This document shows, in pieces, positions 36,946 through 46,206 of a stretch of DNA of 64,000 nucleotides. A model generated the notes under the pieces. That model worked only from the letters and a program-made list of their open reading frames with translations. It had not been told where the DNA came from and did no database searches. This stretch comes from Saccharothrix deserti (GTDB lineage: Bacteria > Actinomycetota > Actinomycetes > Mycobacteriales > Pseudonocardiaceae), in contig NZ_VKAB01000002.1 of assembly GCF_009769385.1 (NCBI RefSeq), positions 248,001-312,000 on the forward strand, written 5' to 3'. A program made the position numbers and the translations under genes. How positions within the stretch are numbered: position 1 is the first letter of the stretch; the number at the start of each line of letters is the position of its first letter.

Positions 36946-38109
36946 TCAATAGGAGCGCGGCAACTTCAACGTGTGCTGCGCGACGAAGTTCAGGATCATT
37001 TCCCGGCTGACCGGGGCGATTCGGGACAACCGGGACGCGGCCAGCATGGCGCCCAGTCCGTACTCCGACGACAGCCCGTTGCCACCGTGGACCTGGATGG
37101 CCTGGTCCACCGCCGCCGCCACCGCCTCCCCCGCCGCGTACTTGGCCATGTTGGCCGCCTCACCAGCAGCCCGGTCCTCCCCAGCGTCGTAGAGAGCCGC
37201 GGCTTTCTGGGTCATCAGCCTCGCCAGCTCGACCTGGATCGCGCACTGCGCCAGCGGGTGCGCGATGCCCTGGTGCGCGCCGATCGGCGTGTCCCAGACG
37301 GTCCTGGTGCGGGCGTACTCGCTCGCCTGGTCGAGTGCGCGGCGGGCCATGCCGGTGGCGAAGGACGCCGCCATGATCCGCTCCGGGTTGAGCCCGGCGA
37401 ACAGCTGGGCCAGCCCCGCGTCCTCGCTGCCGACCAACGCGTCCGACGGCAGGCGCACGTCGTCGAAGAAGCAGGTGAACTGCTTCTCCGGCGACAGCAC
37501 CTCCATCGGGATGTGCAGGTAGGTGAAGCCGGGCGCGTTCGTCGGCACGATCATCAGCGACGGCGCGAGCCGTTGCCCGGTCGAGTCCACGTGCCTGGCG
37601 ACCACCAGGACGGCCTCGACCTCGTCCACGCCGGAGATGTAGTACTTGCCGCCGTTGAGGACCCACTCGTCGCCGTCGCGGTGGATGGCGGTGGTGAGCT
37701 TGTGCGAGTTGGAGCCCGCGTCCGGCTCGGTGATGGCGAACCCCATCTTGGTGGTGCCGTCGGCGAACCCGGGCAGCCACCGCCGCTTCTGGGGCTCGGT
37801 GCCGAAGCGGGCGATCACCGTGGCGCAGATGGCGGGCGAGACGACCGTCAGCAGCAGCGGGCAGCCGGCCGCGGCCAGCTCCTCGCACACGGCGGCCAGG
37901 TCGCCGATGCCGCCGCCACCGCCGCCGTACTCCTCGGGCACGGCCACGCCGAGGTAGCCGAGCTCGCCCGCCTCGGCCCACAGCTCGTCGGTCTTCTCCC
38001 CGGCCCGCGCCTTGGCGGTGAAGTACTCGTGGCCGTACTTGCGGGCCAGGTCGGCGACGGCCTTGCGCAGCGCCCGCCGCTCTTCGCTCTCGGTGAAGTT
38101 GATCGTCAT
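36946..38109 (-). CDS. Acyl-CoA dehydrogenase, last gene of the acyl-CoA/AtuA operon
   Basis: 387 residues, full-length flavoprotein. FAITEPDAGSNSHKL is the family signature 1, QVHGGNGLSSEYGL the C-terminal signature, and GVAVPEEYGG the N-terminal helix turn. It oxidises an acyl-CoA to the 2-enoyl-CoA with FAD. Upstream of ATG 38109 the frame continues, but the carboxylase gene occupies that DNA and overlaps this start by 4 bases (ATGA). With the second dehydrogenase at 41589 and the carboxylase it fits a branched-chain or isoprenoid acyl-CoA route. The substrate is not determined by sequence. Confidence 0.9.
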   Translation of the reverse strand: MTINFTESEERRALRKAVADLARKYGHEYFTAKARAGEKTDELWAEAGELGYLGVAVPEEYGGGGGGIGDLAAVCEELAAAGCPLLLTVVSPAICATVIARFGTEPQKRRWLPGFADGTTKMGFAITEPDAGSNSHKLTTAIHRDGDEWVLNGGKYYISGVDEVEAVLVVARHVDSTGQRLAPSLMIVPTNAPGFTYLHIPMEVLSPEKQFTCFFDDVRLPSDALVGSEDAGLAQLFAGLNPERIMAASFATGMARRALDQASEYARTRTVWDTPIGAHQGIAHPLAQCAIQVELARLMTQKAAALYDAGEDRAAGEAANMAKYAAGEAVAAAVDQAIQVHGGNGLSSEYGLGAMLAASRLSRIAPVSREMILNFVAQHTLKLPRSY

Positions 38110-39989
38110 GATCCAGCCTCCACTACCGCGAGCACGTCGCCCGCATCGACCTGTCGACCTGCCCGCACGAGGACTTCCGCGACCGTGCCGCCGGCGGCGG
38201 CCAGCACCCGGTGCTCCATCTTCATCGCTTCCAGGACCAGCAGTTCCGCCCCGGCCTCTACCCGCTGCCCCGGTTCGACCGCGACCCGCACGACCGTGCC
38301 CGGCATCGGTGCGACGGTCGCGCCCTCGGCGACCTTGGCCTGCGGTTCGGGGAAGCGCGGCCGGACCTTGAGCGACACCGCGCCCACCTCGACCCGGTCC
38401 CCGTACACCGCGACCGGGAACGTCGTGCGCACCCCGTCCCGCTCCACCGTCACCGCGTCCGGTGAGGCGGACACGACCGTCAGGTCGAGGCTCGTCTCCA
38501 CGCCCGCGCGGGTGTGCCGGTAGTCGACCTCGACCGTCTCGCCGCCGTGCTCGAACACGGCCGTCTGCGGCTGGGACGGGAGGTTCCGCCAGCCCGGCGG
38601 CAAGGTGCCCAGCGGGAGGGTGGCGCGGCGGCGTTCGGCCAACGCGAGGGCGGCGGCCAGCGCGGCGGGCCGCACGTCGACCGGTTCCGGTGTGGTGAGG
38701 TCGTGCTGGTCTAGGAACCCGGTGTGGGTGTCGCCCGCGCCGAACGCCGGGTGCCGCAGCGTGCGCACCAGCAGGTCCCGGTTCGTGACGAGGCCGTGCA
38801 GCTCGGTGCGTTCCAACGCGGCGGCCAGCTTGCGGATCGCCGCGTGCCGGGTCGGCGCCCACGCGATCACCTTGGCCAGCAGGGGGTCGTAGTGCACGCC
38901 GACCTCGCTGCCGTCCTCCACACCGCTGTCGACGCGCACCCCGTCCGGAACGGCGAACCGGTGCACGGTGCCGCCGGCGGGCCGCCAGTCGTGCGCCGGG
39001 TCTTCGGCGTACAGCCGGGCCTCGATCGCGTGGCCGCCGGGTGTCGGCGGTTCCCCGGGGAGCCGCGCGCCTTCGGCGATGGCGAGCTGCCAGGCCACCA
39101 GGTCGACGCCGAACACCTCCTCGGTGACCGGGTGCTCGACCTGGAGCCGGGTGTTGACCTCCAGGAAGTGGAACGAGCCGTCGTCGGTGAACAGGAACTC
39201 CACCGTGCCCGCGCCGACGTACCCGATGGTCTCGGCGGCTCTGGTCGCCGCGTCGAACAGCCGCTCACGGGCCTCCGGTGTCACGGCCGGGCTCGGCGTC
39301 TCCTCGATGATCTTCTGGTGGCGGCGCTGGATGGAACACTCCCGCTCACCCAACGCCCACACCGTGCCGTGCGCGTCGGCCAGGACCTGCACCTCGACGT
39401 GCCGCGCGTGTTCGAGCAGCGGTTCGCAGAACACCGTGCCGTCACCGAAGGCGGACTCGGCCTCCCGGCGCGCAGCGGCGACCTGCTCCGCCAGTTCGGC
39501 GCCGGACCGCACCACCCGCATACCCCGCCCACCGCCACCGGCGGACGCCTTGACCAGCACCGGGAACTCCAGCGCCGACTCGGGGTCCAACTCCGGCAGC
39601 ACGGGCACGCCGGCGGAGGCCATCCGCTTCTTGGCCGCGACCTTCGACCCCATGGCGTCGATGACCTCGGGATCCGGCCCCACCCACGTCAACCCGGCGG
39701 CCAGCACGGCACGCGCGAACGAGGCGTTCTCGGACAGGAACCCGTAGCCGGGGTGCACCGCGTCCGCACCGGCGGCGAGCGCCGCGGCCACCAGCAGGTC
39801 ACCACGCAGGTAGGTCTCACCGGGCGAGGCTCCGGGCAGCCGCACCGCCGCGTCGGCCTCCCGGACGTGCGGCGCGTGCGCGTCCGGGTCGGAGAACACC
39901 GCCACCGGCGACACCCCCACCTCCCGGCACGTCCGGATCACCCGGCGGGCGATCTCGCCCCGGTTGGCGATCAACAGCCTGCGGATCAT
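38106..39989 (-). CDS. Acyl-CoA carboxylase alpha subunit (biotin carboxylase plus BCCP), AtuF/LiuD-like
   Basis: 627 residues. Biotin-carboxylase domain from MIRRLLIANRGEIARRVIRT, with the ATP-grasp loop KASAGGGGRGMRVV and the catalytic region LEVNTRLQVEHPVTE. A BT-like middle part follows. The C-terminal biotinyl domain carries LLVLEAMKMEHRVLA, whose Lys takes biotin. It makes carboxybiotin from ATP and bicarbonate and hands it to the beta subunit encoded 7 bases upstream. ATG 39989 is the conserved start. Stop overlaps the next dehydrogenase gene by 4 bases. Confidence 0.92.
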   Translation of the reverse strand: MIRRLLIANRGEIARRVIRTCREVGVSPVAVFSDPDAHAPHVREADAAVRLPGASPGETYLRGDLLVAAALAAGADAVHPGYGFLSENASFARAVLAAGLTWVGPDPEVIDAMGSKVAAKKRMASAGVPVLPELDPESALEFPVLVKASAGGGGRGMRVVRSGAELAEQVAAARREAESAFGDGTVFCEPLLEHARHVEVQVLADAHGTVWALGERECSIQRRHQKIIEETPSPAVTPEARERLFDAATRAAETIGYVGAGTVEFLFTDDGSFHFLEVNTRLQVEHPVTEEVFGVDLVAWQLAIAEGARLPGEPPTPGGHAIEARLYAEDPAHDWRPAGGTVHRFAVPDGVRVDSGVEDGSEVGVHYDPLLAKVIAWAPTRHAAIRKLAAALERTELHGLVTNRDLLVRTLRHPAFGAGDTHTGFLDQHDLTTPEPVDVRPAALAAALALAERRRATLPLGTLPPGWRNLPSQPQTAVFEHGGETVEVDYRHTRAGVETSLDLTVVSASPDAVTVERDGVRTTFPVAVYGDRVEVGAVSLKVRPRFPEPQAKVAEGATVAPMPGTVVRVAVEPGQRVEAGAELLVLEAMKMEHRVLAAAGGTVAEVLVRAGRQVDAGDVLAVVEAGS

Positions 39990-39996
39990 GGCGTCC

Positions 39997-41592
39997 TCAC
40001 ATCCGGAAGACGCCGTAGCCGTCGGCGCCCTTGATCGGTCCACTGTGGATCGCGGACAGGCAGAGCCCGAGCACGGTTCTGGTGTCGCGCGGGTCGATCA
40101 CACCGTCGTCGTAGAGCCGGCCGGACAGGAAGGCGGCCAACGACTGCTGCTCGATCTGCCCCTCCACCGCCTGCCGCATGGCCGCGTCGTGCTCCTCGTC
40201 GTAGTCCTGCCCCTTCGCCGCGGCCGCCTGCCTGGCCACGATCGAGAGCACGCCCGCGAGCTGCTTCGGCCCCATCACGGCGGACTTGGCGTTGGGCCAG
40301 GTGAACAGGAACCGCGGGTCGTAGGCCCGGCCGCACATGCCGTAGTTGCCCGCGCCGTACGACGCGCCCATCACCACGGTCAGGTGCGGCACCCGGCTGT
40401 TCGACACCGCGTTGATCATCATCGCGCCGTGCTTGATGATCCCGCCCTGCTCGTACTGCGCGCCGACCATGTACCCGGTGGTGTTCTGCAGGAACAGCAA
40501 CGGTGTGTCGCTCGCGTTGGCCAGCTGGATGAACTGCGTGGCCTTCTGCGCCTCCTCGCTGAACAGCACACCGCGCGCGTTGGCCAGCACCCCGATCGGA
40601 TAACCGTGCAGATCGGCCCACCCCGTCACCAGGCTGCCGCCGTAGTCCGGCTTGAACTCGTCGAACCGGGAGCCGTCCACGATCCGGGCGATCACCTCGC
40701 GCGGGTCGAACGGCACGCGCAGGTCCGTCGGCACCAGCCCCAGCAGGTCCTCTTCGTCGTGCAGCGGCGGTTCCACGGGCTTGGGCGAGGGGCCGAGCTT
40801 GCGCCGGTTGAGCCGGGCGACCACCCGCCGGGTCAACCGGATCGCGTCCACCTCGTCCTCGGCCACGAAATCGGCCAGACCGGACGTGGTGCCGTGCATC
40901 CGCGCGCCGCCCAACGACTCGTCGTCGGACTCCTCGCCCGTCGCCATCTTCACCAACGGCGGACCACCGAGGAACACCTTCGAACGTTCCTTGATCATCA
41001 CCACGTAGTCCGACATGCCCGGCACGTACGCGCCACCCGCCGTGGCGTTGCCGAACACCGTGCTGACGGTCGGGACACCGGCCGCGGACAGGCGGGTCAG
41101 GTCGCGGAACGCCCGGCCGCCGGGGATGAAGATCTCGCTCTGGCTCGGCAGGTCCGCACCGCCGGACTCGACCAACCCGATCAACGGCAGCCGGTTCTGC
41201 AACGCGATGTCGTTGGCGCGGAACGTCTTGCGCAACGTCCACGGGTTGCTCGCCCCGCCACGCACGGTCGGGTCGTTGGCGACGATCACGCACTCGACGC
41301 CCTCCACCACCCCGATACCGGTGACCACGCTCGCGCCGACCGGGTAGTCGGTGCCCCACGCCGCCAACGGCGACAGCTCCAGGAACGGGCTGTCCTGGTC
41401 GACCAGCAGCTCGATCCGCTCCCGCGCCAGCAGCTTGCCGCGCTTGTGGTGCCGCTCGGTGTACTTCGGGCCGCCGCCCGCCAACGCCTTGGCCTGCTCG
41501 GCGTCCAACTCGACGAGTCGGGCCAGCAACGCCTCCCGGTTCCCGGCGTACTCGGGCGACCGACTGTCCAGCGCCGTCCGCAACGTCGTCAT
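39997..41592 (-). CDS. Acyl-CoA carboxylase beta subunit (carboxyltransferase), methylcrotonyl/geranyl-CoA type
   Basis: 531 residues. N- and C-terminal crotonase-like carboxyltransferase halves are present. GGASNPWTLRKTFRAN and ESGGADLPSQSEIF are in the N-half. FLQNTTGYMVGAQYEQGGI and GASYGAGNYGMCGRAYDPRF in the C-half are characteristic of methylcrotonyl-CoA and geranyl-CoA carboxylases rather than propionyl-CoA carboxylase. It transfers CO2 from biotin to an unsaturated branched acyl-CoA. Start ATG 41592 overlaps the upstream dehydrogenase stop by 4 bases. Leucine or acyclic terpene breakdown are the two family roles; AtuA genes nearby favour the second. Confidence 0.9.
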   Translation of the reverse strand: MTTLRTALDSRSPEYAGNREALLARLVELDAEQAKALAGGGPKYTERHHKRGKLLARERIELLVDQDSPFLELSPLAAWGTDYPVGASVVTGIGVVEGVECVIVANDPTVRGGASNPWTLRKTFRANDIALQNRLPLIGLVESGGADLPSQSEIFIPGGRAFRDLTRLSAAGVPTVSTVFGNATAGGAYVPGMSDYVVMIKERSKVFLGGPPLVKMATGEESDDESLGGARMHGTTSGLADFVAEDEVDAIRLTRRVVARLNRRKLGPSPKPVEPPLHDEEDLLGLVPTDLRVPFDPREVIARIVDGSRFDEFKPDYGGSLVTGWADLHGYPIGVLANARGVLFSEEAQKATQFIQLANASDTPLLFLQNTTGYMVGAQYEQGGIIKHGAMMINAVSNSRVPHLTVVMGASYGAGNYGMCGRAYDPRFLFTWPNAKSAVMGPKQLAGVLSIVARQAAAAKGQDYDEEHDAAMRQAVEGQIEQQSLAAFLSGRLYDDGVIDPRDTRTVLGLCLSAIHSGPIKGADGYGVFRM

Positions 41593-42758
41593 CCCGTGAA
41601 CCCCAATCGCCTCGCCGCCAGCTCCGTCATCACCTCGGTCGCACCGCCCCCGATGCCGAGGATCCGCGCGTCTCTGTAGTGTCGTTCGACCTCCATAACG
41701 CGCGTGTAACCAACTCCGCCGTGCAGCTGGACCGCCGCGTCCACAACGAACGAACACGCCTCCACGGCCGCGTTCTTCGCGAAGCACACCTGGGCGACGA
41801 CGTCCTGGCCCTGCAACACCTTCACCGCCACTTCGCGCGTGTACGTGCGGGCGAGGTCGATGCGCTGCGCCATCTCCACCAGCCGGTGGCTGACGACCTG
41901 CCGGGCGATGAGCGGCTTGCCGAACGTCTCGCGTTGCCGCGTGTACGCCAGGGTCAGGTCGAGACAGCGCTGAGCCGTCGCGTAAGCCTGCACGGCCATC
42001 GAGATCCGCTCCACCTGGAACTGCCGCATGATCAGCGCGAACCCGCCGTTCTCCGGCCCGACCAGGTTGGCCACCGGCACCCGTGCGTCCACAAAGGACA
42101 ATTCGGCGGTGTCCGAGCAGTGCCAGCCCATCTTCTCCAGCCGGCGGTCCACGGTGAACCCCGGCGTGCCCTTCTCGATCACGAGCAGGCTCACGCCCCG
42201 GTGACCGGGACCACCGGTGCGCACGGCGGTCGTGACGAAATCCGCCCGATCACCTGAAGTGATGAACGTCTTCGACCCGTTCACCACGTAGAAATCACCT
42301 TCACGCCGAGCGGTGGTGCGCAAGGCCGCCACGTCCGAGCCGCCACCGGGCTCGGTGACCGCGAGCGCCCCGATCAGCTCGCCGTTCAGCGTGGGCCGGA
42401 CGAACCGGTCGATCAGGCTCTCGTCACCCGCGTCCACCATGTGCGGCAACGCGATGCCGCCCGTGAGCAGCCCCGCGACCAGCCCGGACGAGCCACCGGC
42501 CTGGATCAGCTCCTCGGTCGCCACGACGCTGTCGAGCAGGTCGCCCGCGCCGCCGGCGCCCTCCGGGAACCCGATGCCGAGCAGCCCGATCTTCGCGGCC
42601 TTCCGGTGCAGCTCACGGGGCAGTTCCCCGGCCCGTTCCCAATCCGACAGGTGCGGCACGACCTCCCGCTCGGTGAACTTCCGCACGGTGGCGCGGAGAT
42701 CCCGCCGCTCGGGCGTCTCGAACAGCTCGGACGTCGTGTTCACCGCAATCGGGTTCAC
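41589..42758 (-). CDS. Acyl-CoA dehydrogenase (citronellyl/isovaleryl-CoA-like)
   Basis: 389 residues. ALAVTEPGGGSDVAAL is the FAD/substrate signature and QLHGGVGYTRVMEVERHYRD the C-terminal signature. PERRDLRATVRKFTEREVVPHLSDWE is the usual start of this group. GTG 42758 is chosen because it begins the aligned region and overlaps the upstream stop as GTGA. It should introduce the 2,3 double bond before the carboxylase acts. Only distantly like the operon's other dehydrogenase, so the two probably act at different steps. Confidence 0.9.
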   Translation of the reverse strand: MNPIAVNTTSELFETPERRDLRATVRKFTEREVVPHLSDWERAGELPRELHRKAAKIGLLGIGFPEGAGGAGDLLDSVVATEELIQAGGSSGLVAGLLTGGIALPHMVDAGDESLIDRFVRPTLNGELIGALAVTEPGGGSDVAALRTTARREGDFYVVNGSKTFITSGDRADFVTTAVRTGGPGHRGVSLLVIEKGTPGFTVDRRLEKMGWHCSDTAELSFVDARVPVANLVGPENGGFALIMRQFQVERISMAVQAYATAQRCLDLTLAYTRQRETFGKPLIARQVVSHRLVEMAQRIDLARTYTREVAVKVLQGQDVVAQVCFAKNAAVEACSFVVDAAVQLHGGVGYTRVMEVERHYRDARILGIGGGATEVMTELAARRLGFTG

Positions 42759-43090
42759 AGCAGCGCCTCCGGGATGTCGACGTGACGGGAGCGCAGCCAC
42801 TCCCCCAGCGCCTTGGCCTGCGGGTCGAACCGGGTCGAGGAGGCGACGCCGTCACCGAGCAGCCCGTGCAGCACGAAGTTCAGCGCCTTGAGGTTCGGCA
42901 GCTCGTACCGGTCGACCTCACCCGCCTCGGGCAGCAGCTCCTTCAACCGCTCGACCGTGAGCTCCCCGCGCAGCCACTCGTACTGCGCGTCGGTCCGAAC
43001 CCACACACCGAGGTTGGCGTCACCACCCTTGTCACCGGAGCGCGCGCCCGCGATCGTCCCCAGTGGAACCTTTTTTGGGGGAACGCTCAT
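42755..43090 (-). CDS. AtuA C-terminal-domain-like small protein
   Basis: 111 residues. GTIAGARSGDKGGDANLGVWVRT and NFVLHGLLGDGVASSTRFDPQ match the ferredoxin-like domain found at the C-terminus of full-length AtuA proteins; here it is a separate gene. It starts right after the AtuA-core gene with a 4-base overlap, so both chains are made together and probably associate. The biochemical role of AtuA is not known. The stop overlaps the dehydrogenase GTG by 4 bases. Confidence 0.83.
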   Translation of the reverse strand: MSVPPKKVPLGTIAGARSGDKGGDANLGVWVRTDAQYEWLRGELTVERLKELLPEAGEVDRYELPNLKALNFVLHGLLGDGVASSTRFDPQAKALGEWLRSRHVDIPEALL

Positions 43091-44328
43091 ACCTCGACCA
43101 CCTCCCCGTCCGGCAGCACGGCCTGGTGCCGCACCGACGCCCGAGGCACGTACGCGGCCCGGTAGACGCCGAACGGCGTGCCGTCACCGGGCGGCGCGGT
43201 GACGTGGAACCCCGGGTAGGACCCCAGTGCCAGCTCGACCCCCGCCCGCGAGAATGCCTTGGCCCGCTTGGGATCCGCCGTCTTGACGGTGACGTGCAGC
43301 AGCGCGCTCGCCGCCTCCTCGGTGTCCGCGTCGGCGTGTTCGGTGCGCGCCAGCGTCCACGTGAGGCCGTCCTCGCCGATGGCCTGTTCCAGCTGGTGGC
43401 GGACCAGGTTCGCCTTGGCCTCGACGTCCAGCCCGGTGAGCACGAACGTGGTGGAGTTGCGGAACCCGCCCAGGGTGTTGAGGCACACCTTGAGCGTGTC
43501 CGGCGGCGGCGAGCCCTTCACCCCGGAGATCCGGACGCCCCGCGCGTGCGGGTCGAGCCGGATGGTGTCGAAGTGGCTGACCACGTCCGGCCCGAGGTAG
43601 GCGGGCGCGCCGATCTCGTAGAGCAGCTGCGCGGTGACGGTGTCCACGGTGACCGCGCCACCCGTGCCGTCGTGCTTGGTGATGACCGACGAGCCGTCGG
43701 CCTCGATCTCCGCGATGGGGAAACCGGGCCTGGTCGCGTCGATCTCGGTGAAGAACGAGTAGTTGCCGCCGGTGGCCTGCGTGCCGCACTCCAGCACGTG
43801 CCCGGCGACCGTCGCGCCCGCCAAGGCGTCCCAGTCCTCACGGCCCCACCCGAAGTGCGCCGCCGCCGGTCCGACGACCAGCGACGCGTCGGTGACCCGG
43901 CCGGTGACCACGACGTCCGCACCGGCGTTCAGGCATTCGGCGATGCCCCACGCGCCGAGGTAGGCGTTGGCGGTCAACGCCTCCGGGAACCGTTCCCGCA
44001 GGTCGTCGCCGGTCACGTAGGCGACCTTCGCGCCGAGGCCCAGCTCGTCGACCGCCTCGGCCAGCCCCTCCGGGTTCAGCCCGCCGGCGTTGGAGACGAT
44101 CTTGACGCCTCGGGCCAACGCGTCGGCCAGGTTCTCCTCGAGCTGGCGCAGGAACGTGCGTGCGTAGCCGAGGTTCGCGTCCTTCATCCGGTCGCGGCCC
44201 AGGATGAGCATGGTCAGCTCGGCCAGGTAGTCGCCGGTGAGCACGTCCAGGCCGCCGCCGGCCAGCATCTCGCGGACGGCGGAGAACCGGTCGCCGTAGA
44301 AGCCCGAGGCGTTGCCGATCCGGATCAC
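43087..44328 (-). CDS. AtuA-family protein (acyclic terpene utilisation), core domain
   Basis: 413 residues. [56 protein letters not shown] and [14 protein letters not shown] are the hallmark blocks of AtuA, an uncharacterised protein essential for citronellol/geraniol use in Pseudomonas and also found in other acyl-CoA clusters. The C-terminal small domain is encoded separately by the next gene. Start is GTG 44328, overlapping the upstream stop as GTGA. The long frame to 44520 is a shadow of the upstream gene. Probably cytoplasmic. Confidence 0.87.
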   Translation of the reverse strand: MIRIGNASGFYGDRFSAVREMLAGGGLDVLTGDYLAELTMLILGRDRMKDANLGYARTFLRQLEENLADALARGVKIVSNAGGLNPEGLAEAVDELGLGAKVAYVTGDDLRERFPEALTANAYLGAWGIAECLNAGADVVVTGRVTDASLVVGPAAAHFGWGREDWDALAGATVAGHVLECGTQATGGNYSFFTEIDATRPGFPIAEIEADGSSVITKHDGTGGAVTVDTVTAQLLYEIGAPAYLGPDVVSHFDTIRLDPHARGVRISGVKGSPPPDTLKVCLNTLGGFRNSTTFVLTGLDVEAKANLVRHQLEQAIGEDGLTWTLARTEHADADTEEAASALLHVTVKTADPKRAKAFSRAGVELALGSYPGFHVTAPPGDGTPFGVYRAAYVPRASVRHQAVLPDGEVVEV

Positions 44329-45074
44329 CGCTGCCCCTTGCCCCGTCCCGCGCCGGGAGGACCGGCGAACGCCTGCGCGATGGGCAGCCAGGCGTTGGCG
44401 GTGTCCCCGACCGCGGTGACGGCCAGCTCGTCGCGGTGCCGTCGTTGGGTGGCCAGCAGGCAGAAGTCCAACGCGGGACCGGTGATCCGGTCCTCGGCGT
44501 CCTCCGGACCCCACGTCCACAGCTCTCCCTGCGGCCCGGTGAGCTCGACCCGGACCGGCGCCTGCGGCACCGGCAGGCCGTTGACCAGGAACGCGTAGCC
44601 GAACGCACGGACCGCGATGTGCGCGACGTGCTTGAGCCGGTGCGTCGGCTCACGGGTCACCTGGAGCGCGTCGGCGACGTCCTGACCGTGCGCCCACGTC
44701 TCCATCAGCCGGGCGGTGGCCATGGACGCGGGGCTCATCGGCGGGCCGAACCACGGCACCTTCACGCCCGACGGCACCGCCAGGAGCGCCTCGGCCAGCT
44801 CCGCGCGGCTCGCCCGCCAGTCCGACAGCCTGACCCGCTCCCGCGCGCCCTCGTCCACCAGGTCCGGTGCGGCCTGCTTCAACGCCTCGGTGAACGCCGC
44901 CGGGTCGCGGGCGGCGAGCGTGGCCATGCGGTCGGTCCAGCGCAGGTGGCTGATCTGGTTCGCGATCGTCCAGCCCTCGGCGGGCGTGGGGATCGTCCAG
45001 TCGTACAGCGGCGAGACCAGGTCGTCCAGCACCTGGCTCTCGGCGCGCAGGTCGTTCAGGATTTCGGTGATCAC
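44325..45074 (-). CDS. TIGR03084-type DinB-like metal-binding protein
   Basis: 249 residues, a four-helix DinB/maleylpyruvate-isomerase-like fold. Possible metal ligands are His43 ([10 protein letters not shown]), His in [14 protein letters not shown] and His in [12 protein letters not shown], the usual three-His pattern of the fold. The C-terminal half resembles an SCP2-like domain. Members of this family regularly stand next to AtuA and acyl-CoA dehydrogenase genes in actinobacteria; a thiol-dependent isomerase or transferase role is possible but unproven. Overlaps TetR stop and AtuA start by 4 bases each. Confidence 0.82.
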   Translation of the reverse strand: MITEILNDLRAESQVLDDLVSPLYDWTIPTPAEGWTIANQISHLRWTDRMATLAARDPAAFTEALKQAAPDLVDEGARERVRLSDWRASRAELAEALLAVPSGVKVPWFGPPMSPASMATARLMETWAHGQDVADALQVTREPTHRLKHVAHIAVRAFGYAFLVNGLPVPQAPVRVELTGPQGELWTWGPEDAEDRITGPALDFCLLATQRRHRDELAVTAVGDTANAWLPIAQAFAGPPGAGRGKGQR

Positions 45075-45685
45075 AGCGAGTCCTCCAGCAGTTGAGCCCA
45101 GTGCCGGATGATCCTCTTACGCCGATTGCCGTCGTCGGTCAGCTGGTTGGCCAGGGCCAGGCCGCGCACCAGGTCGAGGGTGATCTGCACGGCTTCGCGG
45201 ACGCCAGGCTTGGTCTCGTCGGCGTTCAGCAGCTCGACGGCCAGGCGGTGCGTCTCGCGGCCCAGGCGGACCTCCAGCGGCACCACCACCGTCTTGAGGT
45301 CGGGATCGGTGCGCGCGGCCACCCACAGTTCGAGGGCGGCGGTGAACAGGTCGCTGGCGTAGAAGTCGGCGATCAGCTCGACCACCGCGGTGATCTGATC
45401 TTTCGGCGAACCCCCCTTGACCTGCCGCGCGCGGTCTTTGAGGTGCAGGACGCTTTCCGCGCCCAAGTGCTCGACCGCGGCGGCGACCAGTTCGCCGCGG
45501 GTGCGGAAGTGGTGCAGTTGAGCGCCCCTGGACACGCCCGCGCGCTCGGCCACCACGGTTGTCGTCGTACCCGCCCAGCCGCGTTCGACCAGGCACTCGA
45601 CGGTCGCCTCCATGAGCTTGCGCCGGGTCTCCCGACTTCGGTCGGCCTGGCGCCTGGTTTCCCGCTGCCCGGTTCCGGTGGCCAT
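45071..45685 (-). CDS. TetR-family repressor heading the acyl-CoA/AtuA operon
   Basis: 204 residues. N-terminal TetR helix-turn-helix (about 18-65: [41 protein letters not shown]); written as family pattern, the recognition part is [12 protein letters not shown]. The ligand-binding helices follow. It is the first gene of the operon and its promoter lies inside a 44-base palindrome, so it very likely represses itself and the seven genes downstream, and an acyl-CoA intermediate is the probable inducer. The -10 element ends 7 bases before ATG 45685, giving a leaderless mRNA. Confidence 0.9.
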   Translation of the reverse strand: MATGTGQRETRRQADRSRETRRKLMEATVECLVERGWAGTTTTVVAERAGVSRGAQLHHFRTRGELVAAAVEHLGAESVLHLKDRARQVKGGSPKDQITAVVELIADFYASDLFTAALELWVAARTDPDLKTVVVPLEVRLGRETHRLAVELLNADETKPGVREAVQITLDLVRGLALANQLTDDGNRRKRIIRHWAQLLEDSL

Positions 45686-45692
45686 GCGACCG

Positions 45693-45742
45693 AGTGTTCC
45701 GGGCCACTAACAAACAGTCAAGACTGATTGTTAGTGGCCCGG
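45693..45742 (-). promoter_or_regulatory. TetR operator/promoter: 44-base near-perfect palindrome
   Basis: Bases 45699-45742 form an inverted repeat. Outer 15-base arms (CCGGGCCACTAACAA and its complement) match perfectly, one base pair mismatches, then CAGTC-AA-GACTG at the centre matches again. On the minus strand TTGACT (45721-45716), a 17-base spacer and AACACT (45698-45693) form a promoter whose -35 and spacer lie inside the palindrome. A repressor bound here would block transcription. Confidence 0.8.
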
Positions 45743-45746
45743 ACGA

Positions 45747-46148
45747 CTACCACCCGCCTTGGACCATGGTCTGGAACAGCCACTTGCCGTCGGTCTTCAC
45801 CAGCAGGTCGCCGTACCGCACGACCTGCGAGAACTCGCCCGCCGTGATGGTCGCGTCGGTGATCACGAACACCAGGTCGGCGTTGATGAAGACCGGCGTC
45901 CGAACCGACTCCATCTGCACGTCACCCTCGCCCAGGGTCGCCGCCATGTCCTTGAGGAACCGCTCCCGGTCCCACGACTGCGCCGAACCGTCGGTGACCG
46001 CGTTGACCGGGAACAACGCCATCCCGGCCATCGCCTCGACGTCCTTGGCCACGGCCAGGGCGTCCCACTCCTCGAACCACGCGAGCACGCCCGCCACGTC
46101 TTCGTCGGTCGGCACGAACCCAGCCCCACTACCCGGAACAGCATGCAT
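45747..46148 (-). CDS. SnoaL/NTF2-like (SgcJ/EcaC-type) small protein
   Basis: 133 residues, an NTF2-like cone fold: DEDVAGVLAWFEEWDALAVAKDVEAMAGM at the start, then SWDRERFLKDMAATL and VVRYGDLLVKTDGKWLFQTMVQ at the end. The family covers polyketide cyclases, small hydrolases and many proteins of unknown role. It lies upstream of the TetR gene on the same strand, 4 bases from the palindrome, and has its own upstream GTAC repeats. The function is unknown; co-regulation with the TetR operon is possible but not shown. Confidence 0.72.
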   Translation of the reverse strand: MHAVPGSGAGFVPTDEDVAGVLAWFEEWDALAVAKDVEAMAGMALFPVNAVTDGSAQSWDRERFLKDMAATLGEGDVQMESVRTPVFINADLVFVITDATITAGEFSQVVRYGDLLVKTDGKWLFQTMVQGGW

Positions 46149-46150
46149 GT

Positions 46151-46182
46151 CGTACAGCGTACCGTACGCCGTACGCCGTACG
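46151..46182. repeat. Cluster of five GTAC elements directly before the SnoaL-like gene
   Basis: GTAC occurs at 46152, 46159, 46164, 46171 and 46178, mostly within the tandem 7-mer CGTACGC. The unit GTACGCCGTAC is itself palindromic around its centre. It sits right before the start codon at 46148 and may be an operator cluster. Confidence 0.45.
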
Positions 46183-46206
46183 ACTGCCTCCGGCGTCCCC
46201 TCCCCG

